Shown one piece after another: positions 9,616 to 19,365 of a DNA stretch of 64,000 nucleotides; position 1 is the first letter of the stretch, and each line of letters opens with the position of its first letter. The notes beneath the pieces were generated by a model, which saw nothing but the letters and a program-made list of their open reading frames with translations, searched no databases and was not told where the DNA came from. This DNA is from Pseudomonas sp. BN411 (lineage in GTDB: Bacteria > Pseudomonadota > Gammaproteobacteria > Pseudomonadales > Pseudomonadaceae), in the NCBI RefSeq assembly GCF_029871235.1, contig NZ_SSOM01000073.1, forward strand, positions 124,001 to 188,000, in the 5' to 3' direction. Made by a program: the position numbers and the translations under genes.

Positions 9616-10209
9616 ATGCTGAAGCCGTTTGCACTTCGCTGCAGCCTGGCACTGGTCCTGTTGTCGCCGGCGTTGGCTGGCGCGGCGGAACTGTATCGCT
9701 ACGTCGACGACAAAGGTGTGACCGTCCTGGATCGCCAGGGCGTTCCGCCGGAATACATCGGCAAGGGTTACGAAGTGCTCAATGAGCACGGGCGGGTCGT
9801 GCGTGTGGTCCCGCCGGCGCCGAGCCGTGAGGAAATGCAGCGTCTGCTGGATGAGAAGGCTCGCGCCAGGTCCGATGCCCAGTTGCTGCGTCTCTACACC
9901 AGCGTCGAAGATGTCGATCGTGCCCTGGAACGCAAGATGGCCGAGCTCGATGGCCTGATCGGTGTCGCCCGTGGCAATCAGCAATCGCTGCGTGCCCAGC
10001 AGTCCAGCCTGCAGACTCAGGCTGCGGAAAGCGAGCGGGCCGGACGCGAGGTGCCCGCCCACCTGGTGGAGCAGATCGACAACCTGCGCGACCAGCAGAA
10101 GAGCCTGGACAAGGACATCGCCCGCTACGAAAAGGACCGCGATATCGCCAAGGCAGGCTATGCCGCCGACCGTGCGCGGCTGGCCGAACTGCTTGGCGGC
10201 GCTCGCTAG
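9616..10209 (+). CDS. exported DUF4124-type coiled-coil protein
   Basis: A 197-residue protein with a Sec signal peptide (cleavage after ALAGA, ~residue 24). A short DUF4124-like segment follows (ELYRYVDDKGVTVLDRQGVP), then a long charged helical region (about residues 70-195) rich in Arg, Glu and Gln that should form a coiled coil. It is probably periplasmic. It starts 22 bp after pyrE with a GGGAG ribosome-binding site and may be co-transcribed. The role is unknown. Confidence 0.82.
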   Translation: MLKPFALRCSLALVLLSPALAGAAELYRYVDDKGVTVLDRQGVPPEYIGKGYEVLNEHGRVVRVVPPAPSREEMQRLLDEKARARSDAQLLRLYTSVEDVDRALERKMAELDGLIGVARGNQQSLRAQQSSLQTQAAESERAGREVPAHLVEQIDNLRDQQKSLDKDIARYEKDRDIAKAGYAADRARLAELLGGAR

Positions 10210-10215
10210 CCGGCT

Positions 10216-10659
10216 TCAGTCGGCCGGCGCGATCCGTTCGAACTCCCGCACCCGCTCCCTCAACCAGTCCGGGAGCCGCACGCTTCTGCGGCTGCCGGCG
10301 TCCGCGTGCACGTAGACCACCTCACCCGAGGTGAGCTGTTCTTCCCCGCGCCAGATGCCCAGCTCGAAGGCCATGCTCGCACCGCCCAGGCGACTGACGC
10401 GCACGCCGATGTCCAACTGGTCGTCGAAGCGTGCAGGCGCCAGGTACTCCAGCAAGGTCTTCACCGCGAAGAAGTCGCCGCCGTCCTTCAGCAGATCGGC
10501 CGGATAGGCCACGTCCATGGCGCGGAAGTACTCGGTGATCGCGACGTCGGCGTAGGTCAGGTAGTTGCCGTTGAAGACGATGCCTTGCGGATCGACCTCG
10601 GCCCAGCGCACGCGCAGGGGGTGGAAGAAACGGAAGTCATCACGGGACAGCTTGGCCAT
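10216..10659 (-). CDS. acyl-CoA thioesterase, 4HBT hotdog family
   Basis: A 147-residue single hotdog-fold protein. The motif RVRWAEVDPQGIVFNGNYLTY (about 19-38) carries the catalytic Asp of the 4-hydroxybenzoyl-CoA thioesterase/YbgC group, and the rest (FFAVKTLLEYLAPARFDDQL) fits the fold. It is convergent with the DUF4124 gene, only 6 bp away. The natural acyl-CoA substrate is not evident. Confidence 0.88.
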   Translation of the reverse strand: MAKLSRDDFRFFHPLRVRWAEVDPQGIVFNGNYLTYADVAITEYFRAMDVAYPADLLKDGGDFFAVKTLLEYLAPARFDDQLDIGVRVSRLGGASMAFELGIWRGEEQLTSGEVVYVHADAGSRRSVRLPDWLRERVREFERIAPAD

Positions 10660-10672
10660 TGCCGGCTCCTCA

Positions 10673-10702
10673 AAAAGAACAGGCCGGATCGCTCCGGCCT
10701 GT
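10673..10702 (-). terminator. intrinsic terminator of the coaBC-dut-algC-argB operon
   Basis: On the minus strand a perfect 10-bp stem (ACAGGCCGGA / TCCGGCCTGT, loop GCGA) is followed by TCTTTTTG. It begins 16 bp after the argB stop codon and lies before the thioesterase gene. Confidence 0.9.
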
Positions 10703-10718
10703 CTGGGTGTCGCTTCGC

Positions 10719-11645
<927 letters not shown>

Positions 11646-14237
11646 TCAGAACGGCAGGTTGAGTTCAGGGGCAATGAGGGTGAGCTGGCTGCGGAACACC
11701 TGCTTGATGCGCTCCAGCTCTTCCTCAGTGTCGGCCTCGAAGCGCAGCACCAGCACGGGAGTCGTGTTGGAGGCGCGGCACAGGCCCCAGCCCTTCGGAT
11801 AATCGACACGCACGCCATCGAGGGTGGTGAGGTTCGCTTCGCCCCAGTTGGCCTCGCGCTGCAGGCGCTCGATCAGGCGGAACTTGCTCTCGTCGGTGAC
11901 GGTGATGTTGATTTCCGGAGTGGAGACGTCTTTCGGGAAGGCCGAGAACACAAGTTCAGCGTCACGCTTGTCCTGGCTGAGGATTTCCAGCAGGCGCGCG
12001 GCGCTGTAGATGCCGTCGTCGAAGCCGTACCAGCGTTCCTTGAAGAAGATGTGGCCGCTCATCTCGCCAGCCAGCAGCGCGCCGGTTTCCTTCATCTTCT
12101 TCTTGATCAGCGAGTGGCCGGTCTTCCACATCACCGGGCGGCCGCCATAGCCGCTGATGAGGGAGGTCAGGCGGCGGGTGCACTTGACGTCGAAGATGAT
12201 GTCGGCGCCGGGATTGCGCGATACCACGTCCTTGGCGAACAGCATCAGCAGGCGGTCCGGGTAGATGATGGTGCCTTCGTTTGTCACCACGCCGACGCGG
12301 TCGCCGTCGCCGTCGAAGGCCAGGCCCAGGTCGGCCTTCTCTTCCTTCACCTTGGCGATCAGGTCTTCCAGGTTCTCGGGCTTGCCCGGATCCGGATGGT
12401 GGTTGGGGAAGGTGCCGTCGACGTCGCAGTACAGCGGAATCACGGTGCAGCCCAGGGCCTCGATCAACTGCGGCGCGATCACGCCGGCTACGCCGTTGCC
12501 GCAGTCCACCACCACTTTCATGGGCCTGGCCATGGCGATGTCGTCGCGGATTTCACGGAAGTAGCGATCCAGTACGTCCACCGCTTCGACGCTGCCGACG
12601 CCGCTGGCCAGGTCGTTGTTCTGGATGCGGGTGTGCAGGGCGGTGATCTGTTCGTTGGCCAGGGTTTCGCCGGCGACCATGATCTTGAAGCCGTTGTAGT
12701 CCGGCGGGTTGTGGCTGCCGGTGAGCATCACGCCGGATTTGCCGGCCAGCACGTTGGCCGCGTAGTAGAGCGCCGGGGTCGGCACCATGCCGACGTCGCT
12801 GACCTGGCAGCCGCAGTCCAGCAGACCCTGGATCAGGGCCTGAACCAGTTCGGGGCCGGACAGGCGACCATCGCGGCCAACCGAGACGTTGGACTCGCCG
12901 CGGGCCAGGCTCTCGGAGCCGATGGCGCGACCTACCCAGTAGGCGGTCTCGGTGGTGAGGGTGTCGCCGACCACACCGCGGATGTCATACGCGCGGAAAA
13001 TGCTGGCGGGCAGGGTGGGGGCGATCTGTTCGATGCTGGTCATGGCGGGGGCTTGCTCCAATCCCAGGAGGTCCTGGTCTTCGTCGAGGATGTCAATATC
13101 GAGAATGTCGGTATCTTGGAAAAGTGGGTCAGCCGATGCGGCTGGCTGTGCGGGAGCCGGGGCAACGGGGTTGCTGGCGACCGCCTGGGCCTGGCCGTTG
13201 TCCGGCGCCGGCTCGGATTTACGCCTGGGTTGGCGGGCGAGCGCCTGGGCCAGGTTGTCCAGCGCCGGCAGGCGCAGACTGAAGGCTTTGACGCTCTTGC
13301 CGCTCGAGAGTTCTTGCAGCATCTGATTGAGTTGCTGAGCGTCATCACGCAGCTTGCGCTGCAGCGTGCCCTGGTAAAGCTTCAGGCCCAGCACCGCGCC
13401 GCCCAGGGCGAGCAGTGCGGCCAGTGCTAGCAGCAGCGGAGAAACGCTTTCCCCGGTCAGCGCCGCGCCAGGAACGAAGCTGAGCTTCCAGTTCGGATTG
13501 CCGCTATCCAGTGCGATGGCCGCAGCATCGCCGGGCTGTCCGCGCTGGGCCAGTACCTGGGCCGGGGCATTGTTAAACTGCTGGACCAGCTGCAGCTGGC
13601 CAACGCCGTCCGGCAGTGCCGGCAGGCTGCGCATCAGGCGATCCAGGTCGAACACCAGCAACAGTGTGCCCTGGGGGGTGCTCTGATCGTTCAGGCGCAG
13701 CGGCGCGGCGCTGTAGATCAGCCAGCGTTCACCCACCTTGTAGGCTTCGGGGCTGGGCTGCTGACCGCCCTCCAGGCGACGCAGCAGGTCCAGCGCGGCA
13801 AAGTTCATCGGCGCGGCGCGCTGGCTGTTCTGCTGGGCCTGGCCGGGCAGGTTGAGGTGGGCGTCGATCACGCCGTCGCGATAGCCCAGTCCGCGCTCGG
13901 CGGTCATCAGCTGGCCGGCATCGCCACTGTTGAGGGCGTCGATCAGGCTCGGATCGTGGGCGGCTGCGGCGGTGTCGGCCCGCAACTGGGTGATGGCCTG
14001 GCGAAGGGCGGAGGCCTGGCTGTCACCCCAGGCCTGCGCAAGTTGTCCGGTTCGACTCTGCTCGGACGGGACAATCGCGCCGAACCAGAGCAGCGCGCCG
14101 GCAGCGGCCACGCCCACGAGGGCGGCGAGCGCCCCCGGGAGCAGGTCGTCGGACTGCTTGCGGGCAGGCTTGGCCTCGGGCGACAGGCGGGCTGTACCGT
14201 TGCCGGCGGCGTCCTTGCTGCGCTTGAAGAGTTTCAC
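11646..14237 (-). CDS. algC: phosphomannomutase/phosphoglucomutase AlgC, long membrane-anchored form
   Basis: An 863-residue protein. The C-terminal ~465 residues (from Met399) are the classical AlgC enzyme, interconverting mannose-1-P/mannose-6-P and glucose-1-P/glucose-6-P for alginate, LPS and rhamnolipid precursors. They contain the catalytic serine loop LTGSHNPPDYNG (~505), the metal loop DGDGDR (~641) and a sugar-binding GEMSGHIFF. The first ~398 residues hold one membrane helix (33-54), a ~210-residue periplasmic region, a second helix (~265-288), a helical stretch and an acidic, Pro/Ala-rich linker. This part resembles a membrane sensor module. An internal start could also yield the soluble core alone (see findings). 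Confidence 0.93.
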   Translation of the reverse strand: MKLFKRSKDAAGNGTARLSPEAKPARKQSDDLLPGALAALVGVAAAGALLWFGAIVPSEQSRTGQLAQAWGDSQASALRQAITQLRADTAAAAHDPSLIDALNSGDAGQLMTAERGLGYRDGVIDAHLNLPGQAQQNSQRAAPMNFAALDLLRRLEGGQQPSPEAYKVGERWLIYSAAPLRLNDQSTPQGTLLLVFDLDRLMRSLPALPDGVGQLQLVQQFNNAPAQVLAQRGQPGDAAAIALDSGNPNWKLSFVPGAALTGESVSPLLLALAALLALGGAVLGLKLYQGTLQRKLRDDAQQLNQMLQELSSGKSVKAFSLRLPALDNLAQALARQPRRKSEPAPDNGQAQAVASNPVAPAPAQPAASADPLFQDTDILDIDILDEDQDLLGLEQAPAMTSIEQIAPTLPASIFRAYDIRGVVGDTLTTETAYWVGRAIGSESLARGESNVSVGRDGRLSGPELVQALIQGLLDCGCQVSDVGMVPTPALYYAANVLAGKSGVMLTGSHNPPDYNGFKIMVAGETLANEQITALHTRIQNNDLASGVGSVEAVDVLDRYFREIRDDIAMARPMKVVVDCGNGVAGVIAPQLIEALGCTVIPLYCDVDGTFPNHHPDPGKPENLEDLIAKVKEEKADLGLAFDGDGDRVGVVTNEGTIIYPDRLLMLFAKDVVSRNPGADIIFDVKCTRRLTSLISGYGGRPVMWKTGHSLIKKKMKETGALLAGEMSGHIFFKERWYGFDDGIYSAARLLEILSQDKRDAELVFSAFPKDVSTPEINITVTDESKFRLIERLQREANWGEANLTTLDGVRVDYPKGWGLCRASNTTPVLVLRFEADTEEELERIKQVFRSQLTLIAPELNLPF

Positions 14238-14278
14238 TGAACGTCTCCTAGGCGAATCGTCGTCCTGATTCTGGCTTG

Positions 14279-14734
14279 TCAGTGGCTGCCGGTGTGACCG
14301 AAACCGCCGGCGCCGCGCTCGCTCTCATGGAATTCGTCGACCAGTTCAAAGTGCGCCTGGACCACAGGCACCAGAACCAGCTGGGCGATGCGTTCGCCAA
14401 TGGCGATGCGGAAGGCGGTCTGGCCGCGGTTCCAGCAGGACACCATCAACTCGCCCTGGTAGTCGGAGTCGATCAGGCCCACCAGGTTGCCCAGCACCAC
14501 GCCGTGCTTATGGCCGAGGCCCGAGCGCGGCAGGATCAGCGCGGCCAGGCCCGGGTCGGCGATGTAGATCGACAGGCCGGTGGGGATGAGGATGGTCTGG
14601 CCCGGTTCGAGGACGACTTCTTCCTTGAGCATGGCGCGCAGGTCGAGGCCGGCGGAGCCTGGGGTAGCGTATTGCGGCAGGGGGAATTCGCTGCCGATGC
14701 GGGAATCGAGGATCTTGGCTTGCAGTGAGTGCAT
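14279..14734 (-). CDS. dut: dUTP diphosphatase
   Basis: A 151-residue trimeric dUTPase that hydrolyses dUTP to dUMP, keeping uracil out of DNA. The five family motifs are visible, for example [11 protein letters not shown] (I), [11 protein letters not shown] (II), [13 protein letters not shown] (III), [10 protein letters not shown] (IV) and the C-terminal [13 protein letters not shown] (V). It lies 6 bp after coaBC and 41 bp before algC in one operon. Confidence 0.97.
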   Translation of the reverse strand: MHSLQAKILDSRIGSEFPLPQYATPGSAGLDLRAMLKEEVVLEPGQTILIPTGLSIYIADPGLAALILPRSGLGHKHGVVLGNLVGLIDSDYQGELMVSCWNRGQTAFRIAIGERIAQLVLVPVVQAHFELVDEFHESERGAGGFGHTGSH

Positions 14735-14740
14735 GGAATC

Positions 14741-15949
14741 TCAGGCCTGGTTGAGGCGGTCGGCGATGAAGGCGATCAGCTGGCGGGCGATCTTGCCCTT
14801 GCTGGTCTGGGCGAAGCTGCTCTGGCCCAGGTCGCGGTCGATGACGGTGATGGCGTTTTCCTCGCTGTTGAAGCCGATGCTGGGGTTGGCCACGTCATTG
14901 GCGACGATCAGGTCGAGGTTCTTGTCCTTGAGCTTGCGCGAGGCGTACTCGAGCAGGTTTTCGGTCTCGGCGGCGAAGCCCACGCTGAACGGGCGATCGG
15001 GTCGGCCGGCGAGCGTCGCGAGAATATCGGGGTTGCGTACCAGCTGCAGCAGCAGGCCTTCGCCGCTGGTCGGGTCTTTCTTCATTTTGTGCTGCGCAAC
15101 CACTTCCGGGCGGTAGTCGGCGACGGCCGCGGCGGCGATCAGCAGGTCGCAGGGCATGACCGCTTCGCAGGCGGCAAGCATGTCGCGGGCGCTGACCACG
15201 TCGATGCGGTTAACGCGGTCCGGGGTGGGCAGGTGCACCGGACCGGTGATCAGGGTCACCTTGGCGCCAGCTTCCACCGCGGCTTCGGCGAGGGCGAAGC
15301 CCATCTTTCCGGAGCTGTGGTTGGTGATGTAGCGCACCGGGTCGATGTTTTCCTGGGTCGGGCCAGCGGTGATCAGTACATGGCGGCCGGTAAGGGCGCG
15401 GTGCTCGAAGCAGTCGGCAGCGAGTTGTGCCAGTTCCTCGGCTTCCAGCATGCGGCCGAGGCCGACGTCGCCGCAGGCCTGGCTGCCGGCGGCTGGGCCG
15501 AACAGGCGCAGGCCACGCTTGGCGAGGAGTTCCAGGTTGGCCTGGGTGGCCGGGTCGCGCCACATGGCCTGGTTCATCGCGGGAGCGAGGGCAACCGGCG
15601 CATCGGTGGCGAGTACCAGGGTAGTCAGCAGGTCATCCGCCACGCCCTGTGCCAGGCGCGCCATCAGGTCCGCAGTAGCCGGCGCGATCAACACCAGGTC
15701 GGCCCAGCGGGCGAGTTCGATGTGGCCCATGGCCGCTTCGGCGGCGGGGTCGAGCAGCTCGAGGTGAACGGGATGCCCGGAGAGGGCCTGGAGGGTCAGC
15801 GGGGTGATGAACTCGCGGCCGCCCTGGGTCATTACCACACGGACCTCGGCGCCCTGGTCGCGCAGTCGGCGAACCAGTTCAGCGCTCTTGTAGGCAGCAA
15901 TGCCGCCGCCCACGCCCAGGAGGATGCGTTTCCGATAGAGCCGCTGCAT
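14741..15949 (-). CDS. coaBC: bifunctional phosphopantothenoylcysteine decarboxylase/synthetase
   Basis: A 402-residue CoA biosynthesis enzyme. The N-terminal CoaC flavoprotein half shows GGGIAAYKSAELVRRLR, the active-site His in MGHIELARWADL and the PATADLMARLA motif. The clamp with its conserved Cys is SQACGDVGLGRM (~residue 155). The C-terminal CoaB half shows ITAGPTQENIDPVRYITNH, SSGKMGFALAEAA and FAAETENLLEYA. It is the first gene of the coaBC-dut-algC-argB unit and is divergent from radC. Confidence 0.97.
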   Translation of the reverse strand: MQRLYRKRILLGVGGGIAAYKSAELVRRLRDQGAEVRVVMTQGGREFITPLTLQALSGHPVHLELLDPAAEAAMGHIELARWADLVLIAPATADLMARLAQGVADDLLTTLVLATDAPVALAPAMNQAMWRDPATQANLELLAKRGLRLFGPAAGSQACGDVGLGRMLEAEELAQLAADCFEHRALTGRHVLITAGPTQENIDPVRYITNHSSGKMGFALAEAAVEAGAKVTLITGPVHLPTPDRVNRIDVVSARDMLAACEAVMPCDLLIAAAAVADYRPEVVAQHKMKKDPTSGEGLLLQLVRNPDILATLAGRPDRPFSVGFAAETENLLEYASRKLKDKNLDLIVANDVANPSIGFNSEENAITVIDRDLGQSSFAQTSKGKIARQLIAFIADRLNQA

Positions 15950-16085
15950 AGGCCTGCCTTTTATGAAGTGGAAGATGCGCTACGGCGAAGGCGCCTCCCC
16001 AGGCCGATCGCCGCGCAAAAAAGGTGGGTTAAGATAGCACAGCGACTGCACTGGAACAGCGGCGCGGCTCAACCATGGAGGTGTC

Positions 16086-16760
16086 ATGAGCATCCGTAAT
16101 TGGCCTGCGGCGGAGCGTCCGCGGGAGAAGCTTCTCGAACTGGGTGCGGCGGCCCTTTCCGACGCCGAACTCCTCGCCATTTTCTTGCGTACCGGGGTGG
16201 CTGGCCGTAGCGCCGTCGACCTCGCCCGTCACCTGCTCAACGACTTCGGCAGCCTGCGCGCGTTGCTGGAGGCCGAGCTGCAGGACTTCAGCCAGCACCT
16301 TGGCCTCGGGCCGGCCAAGTTCGCCCAATTGCAGGCGGTGCTGGAAATGGCCCGTCGTCACCTGGCCGAAGGATTGCGCCGCGACTCAGCGCTGGAGAGC
16401 CCGCAGGCGGTGCGCGATTTTCTCAAGGCGCAACTGCGACATTCCCATCATGAGCAGTTCGCCTGCCTCTTCCTCGATAGCAAGCACCGGGTGCTGGCCT
16501 TCGAAGTGTTGTTCCACGGCACCATCGACGGCGCCAGCGTCTATCCCCGTCAGGTGGTCAAGCGCGCGCTGGCGCACAACGCGGCAGCGCTGATCCTCAG
16601 TCACAATCACCCCTCAGGCATCGCCGAGCCCAGCGAGGCCGATCGCCAGCTGACCCACCGCCTCAAGGAGGCGCTGGCGCTGATCGACGTGCGGGTGCTG
16701 GATCACTTCATCGTCGGCGATGGCGAGCCCTTGTCGATGGCGGAGCGGGGCTGGATCTAA
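16086..16760 (+). CDS. radC: RadC/YeeS-family JAB-domain protein
   Basis: A 224-residue RadC family (UPF0758) protein. The N-terminal part has a helix-hairpin-helix ([17 protein letters not shown]). The C-terminal part has the JAB/MPN metal-binding motif [15 protein letters not shown] (~173-187). A DNA-repair role was once proposed for E. coli RadC but is no longer supported, and the function is open. An 'ATGGAGGTGTC' ribosome-binding site precedes the start. The stop codon overlaps that of the convergent gene by four bases. Confidence 0.93.
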   Translation: MSIRNWPAAERPREKLLELGAAALSDAELLAIFLRTGVAGRSAVDLARHLLNDFGSLRALLEAELQDFSQHLGLGPAKFAQLQAVLEMARRHLAEGLRRDSALESPQAVRDFLKAQLRHSHHEQFACLFLDSKHRVLAFEVLFHGTIDGASVYPRQVVKRALAHNAAALILSHNHPSGIAEPSEADRQLTHRLKEALALIDVRVLDHFIVGDGEPLSMAERGWI

Positions 16761-18331
16761 TCCAGCCGCACCTTGGCGAAATCCTGCCGGCCGAAGGGGT
16801 TCACCTGGTAGCCCTCGACGTTGGCGCGGGTCAGGGCGAAGGCGGTGGGATGGGCCAGCGGCAACCAGAGCGCCTGTTCGCGGATGATCCGCTGGGCCTT
16901 TTCATAGAGGCTGGTGCGTTCAGCCAGGTCGGCGTGGGTCTTGCCGTCGGCAATCAGCTTGTCCAGTTCGGCGTTGCAGTAGCGGGCGAAGTTGAGTCCG
17001 GACTGTACAGAAGCGCAGGAGAACTGCGGGGTGAGGAAGTTGTCCGGATCGCCGTTGTCGCCGGCCCAGCCCATGAACAGCAGGTCATGCTCGCCGGCCT
17101 TGGCGCGGCGGATCAGTTCGCCCCATTCGATCACGCGGATCTCGGCCTGAATGCCCACCTTGGCCAGGTCGGCCTGTAAGAGCTGGGCACCCAGGCTCGG
17201 GTTGGGGTTGAGCAGGCTGCCGGAGGGTCGGGTCCAGATGGTGGTCTTGAAGCCGTCCTTCAGGCCTGCCTCGGCGAGCAGCGCTTTCGACTTTGAAAGG
17301 TCTTGGGAGTACGCCGGCAGGTCCTTGGCGTAGCTCCAGGTGTTCGGCGGGTAAGGGCCATCGGCCGCGGTGGCGCTGCCTTCGAATACGGCCTTGATAT
17401 AGCTCGACTTGTCGAAGGCGAGGTTGATCGCCTGGCGCACTTCGGGTTTGTCCAGCGGCGGATGCTGGCTGTTGATGCCGACGAAGGCAGTCATGAAGGC
17501 CGAGGTTTGGACCGTCTTGATGTTCTTGTCGCCGGCAACGGATTGCACGTCCAGCGGCTTGGGCGATAGCGCGATCTGGCACTCACCGCGACGGAGCTTC
17601 TGCAGTCGCACGTTGGCGTCCGGGGTGATGGCGAAGACCAGGCCGTCGACGCCGGGCTTGCCTCCGAAGTAGTCCGGGTTGGCGGCGTAGCGAACAGCGG
17701 CGTCCTTCTGGAAGCGGCGGAAGACGAAGGGGCCGGTGCCGATGGGCTGGGCGTTGAGCTTTTCCGGTGTGCCGGCCTTCATCAGCTGGTCGGCGTATTC
17801 GGCTGAATAGATGGAAGCGAAGCCCATGCTGAGGGTGGCGAGGAAGGTGGCGTCCGGCTTGTTGAGGACGAAGCGCACCTGGTGGTCGTCCACCTTGTCG
17901 ATGCTCTTGATCAGGCTCGGCAGCTGCATGGACTGCGCGTGGGGGAAGCCGCTCTGGGCCACCTTGTGCCAGGGGTTGGCCGGATCGAGCATGCGCTTGA
18001 AGCTGAACACCACGTCGTCGGCCGTCAGCGGGCGGCTTGGCTTGAAGTAGTCGGTGGAATGGAAGGCCACGCCCTGGCGCAGCTGGAAGCTGTAGGTCAG
18101 GCCGTCGGCGGAGACGTCCCAGCGCTCGGCCAGGCCTGGGACCAGCTTGCTGTTTTGTGCGTCGAACTCCACCAGGCGGTTCATCAGCACGTCGGCCGAA
18201 GCGTTGGTGGTGGTCAGCGAGTTGTACTGCACCACGTCGAAACCCTCGGGACTGGCCTCGGTGCAGACGCTCAAGGTGGCAGCCTGGGTGAGCAGCGGGG
18301 CTAATAGCAGTGGGAGGGCGGCGAGGCGCAT
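16757..18331 (-). CDS. periplasmic peptide-binding protein of an ABC transporter (DppA-like)
   Basis: A 524-residue solute-binding protein of family SBP_bac_5 (DppA/OppA type). It begins with a Sec signal peptide ([17 protein letters not shown]) and the mature start [20 protein letters not shown] is typical of dipeptide-binding proteins. Internal signatures include [17 protein letters not shown] and [11 protein letters not shown]. No permease or ATPase gene is next to it, so it is an orphan binding protein that must share membrane components encoded elsewhere. The ligand is probably a short peptide, inferred from the family. Confidence 0.92.
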   Translation of the reverse strand: MRLAALPLLLAPLLTQAATLSVCTEASPEGFDVVQYNSLTTTNASADVLMNRLVEFDAQNSKLVPGLAERWDVSADGLTYSFQLRQGVAFHSTDYFKPSRPLTADDVVFSFKRMLDPANPWHKVAQSGFPHAQSMQLPSLIKSIDKVDDHQVRFVLNKPDATFLATLSMGFASIYSAEYADQLMKAGTPEKLNAQPIGTGPFVFRRFQKDAAVRYAANPDYFGGKPGVDGLVFAITPDANVRLQKLRRGECQIALSPKPLDVQSVAGDKNIKTVQTSAFMTAFVGINSQHPPLDKPEVRQAINLAFDKSSYIKAVFEGSATAADGPYPPNTWSYAKDLPAYSQDLSKSKALLAEAGLKDGFKTTIWTRPSGSLLNPNPSLGAQLLQADLAKVGIQAEIRVIEWGELIRRAKAGEHDLLFMGWAGDNGDPDNFLTPQFSCASVQSGLNFARYCNAELDKLIADGKTHADLAERTSLYEKAQRIIREQALWLPLAHPTAFALTRANVEGYQVNPFGRQDFAKVRLD

Positions 18332-18510
18332 GGCAAGCTCCTTTGCGGTGGGGAGGCTCGTTGCGAGCCAAAGGCCTTACCCTAGACCAAGCCCGGTCAG
18401 CGGACAATGCGTTGTGGGCGACGAGCGGTCGCTCCGCCCGGATCCCCTTGGCGTGGCGGTGCGGGCATAATTGCGGCTTCCCCGGGGCTGTGGGTAAATC
18501 GCTACGTCCC

Positions 18511-18539
18511 TTGCTGCACTAGGGGCTTTCTGATATAAA
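18511..18539 (+). promoter_or_regulatory. sigma70 promoter for rpmB-rpmG
   Basis: TTGCTG (18511-18516), a 17-bp spacer and TATAAA (18534-18539). Transcription should begin near 18546, leaving a leader of about 140 nt before rpmB. It sits in the 355-bp gap 18332-18686. The part of that gap nearer the DppA-like gene holds nothing else I can name. Confidence 0.8.
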
Positions 18540-18606
18540 GCAGCGCTCTTTTCTGGGGGCCCGGTCTTTCGCAGTCAAATTGCGGCCGGTAAGACCCTGA
18601 CGAGAC

Positions 18607-18662
18607 GGGCGCTCAAGCGCCCACAAAGTGAGAGTTCAAGCGGCCAACCCATGCCGGGTTGG
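18607..18662 (+). promoter_or_regulatory. two-hairpin mRNA leader of rpmBG
   Basis: Within the predicted 5' leader there are two stems: GGGCGC-TCAA-GCGCCC (18607-18622) and CCAACCC-ATGCC-GGGTTGG (18644-18662). The second ends 24 nt before the rpmB start. Ribosomal protein leaders are often autoregulatory, so this is a candidate control element, shown only by base-pairing. Confidence 0.45.
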
Positions 18663-18686
18663 GCATGTGGTTTAGAGGGCTGAGGC

Positions 18687-18923
18687 ATGTCGAGAGTCTG
18701 TCAAGTAACCGGTAAGGGTCCGGCTACTGGGAACAACATTTCCCACGCAAACAACAAAACCCGTCGTCGTTTCCTGCCGAACCTGCAGCACCATCGCTTC
18801 TGGGTCGAGTCCGAGAAGCGCTTTGTGCGTCTGCGCGTTTCCGCCAAGGGCATGCGTATCATCGACAAGCGCGGCATCGACGTAGTTCTGTCTGAACTGC
18901 GCGCCCGCGGCGAAAAGGTTTAA
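18687..18923 (+). CDS. rpmB: 50S ribosomal protein L28
   Basis: A 78-residue ribosomal protein starting [21 protein letters not shown] and containing [20 protein letters not shown], the family signature. Only one cysteine is present, so this is the zinc-free form. It is followed 10 bp later by rpmG, the usual pair. Confidence 0.98.
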   Translation: MSRVCQVTGKGPATGNNISHANNKTRRRFLPNLQHHRFWVESEKRFVRLRVSAKGMRIIDKRGIDVVLSELRARGEKV

Positions 18924-18933
18924 GGAGTCAATC

Positions 18934-19089
18934 ATGCGTGAACTGATCCGTCTGGTGTCCAGTGCCGGTACCGGCCATTTCTACACCACCGACAAGAACA
19001 AGCGCACCACTCCCGACAAGATCGAAATCAAGAAATTCGATCCGGTTGTGCGTAAGCATGTGATCTACAAGGAAGCCAAGATCAAGTAA
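18934..19089 (+). CDS. rpmG: 50S ribosomal protein L33
   Basis: A 51-residue protein reading [20 protein letters not shown] at its start and ending [11 protein letters not shown]. It lacks the two CxxC pairs of zinc-binding L33, so it is the zinc-independent type. A TAAGGAGT ribosome-binding site overlaps the rpmB stop codon. Confidence 0.98.
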   Translation: MRELIRLVSSAGTGHFYTTDKNKRTTPDKIEIKKFDPVVRKHVIYKEAKIK

Positions 19090-19110
19090 TTGATCCGGCC
19101 CTTGTCGAAG

Positions 19111-19135
19111 AAGCCCGCCTTGTGCGGGCTTTTTC
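19111..19135 (+). terminator. intrinsic terminator of rpmBG
   Basis: The stem AAGCCCGC / GCGGGCTT with loop CTTGT is followed by TTTTT, 22 bp after the rpmG stop. Confidence 0.88.
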
Positions 19136-19185
19136 ATGCCTGCGATTTGCTGCCGGCGGATTGGCTTCGGGCTACAGACCTGGCT

Positions 19186-19284
19186 TGTGGGGGCGAATTC
19201 ATTCGCTAAGGGCGGCGAAGCCGACCCAGTGAGGGGCAGACGGCAGGCCTGCGGCCTGCTCAGCGATTGAAATCGCCCCCACAG
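19186..19284. repeat. dispersed palindromic repeat, family A copy 1
   Basis: Left part TGTGGGGGCGAATTCATTCG and right part GCGATTGAAATCGCCCCCAC flank an inner segment with its own palindromes (GCAGGCCTGC-type). Related sequences occur at 30341-30368 and, inverted, at 52446-52556. It sits between the convergent rpmG and cupin genes. Confidence 0.8.
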
Positions 19285-19311
19285 AAAAAACAATCCTTGG
19301 CTTTTGCCCAT

Positions 19312-19335
19312 AAAAAAGCCCGCCAATGGCGGGCT
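19312..19335 (-). terminator. intrinsic terminator after the cupin gene
   Basis: On the minus strand AGCCCGCC-ATT-GGCGGGCT is followed by TTTTTA, about 30 bp beyond the cupin stop. Confidence 0.85.
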
Positions 19336-19365
19336 GAAGGGTGACAAGCATGGAAGAGAACGGGC

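Noticed and set aside
12051-13430. A 459-codon plus-strand frame opposite algC
   Set aside because: Antisense shadow of the mutase domain; composition typical of such shadows.
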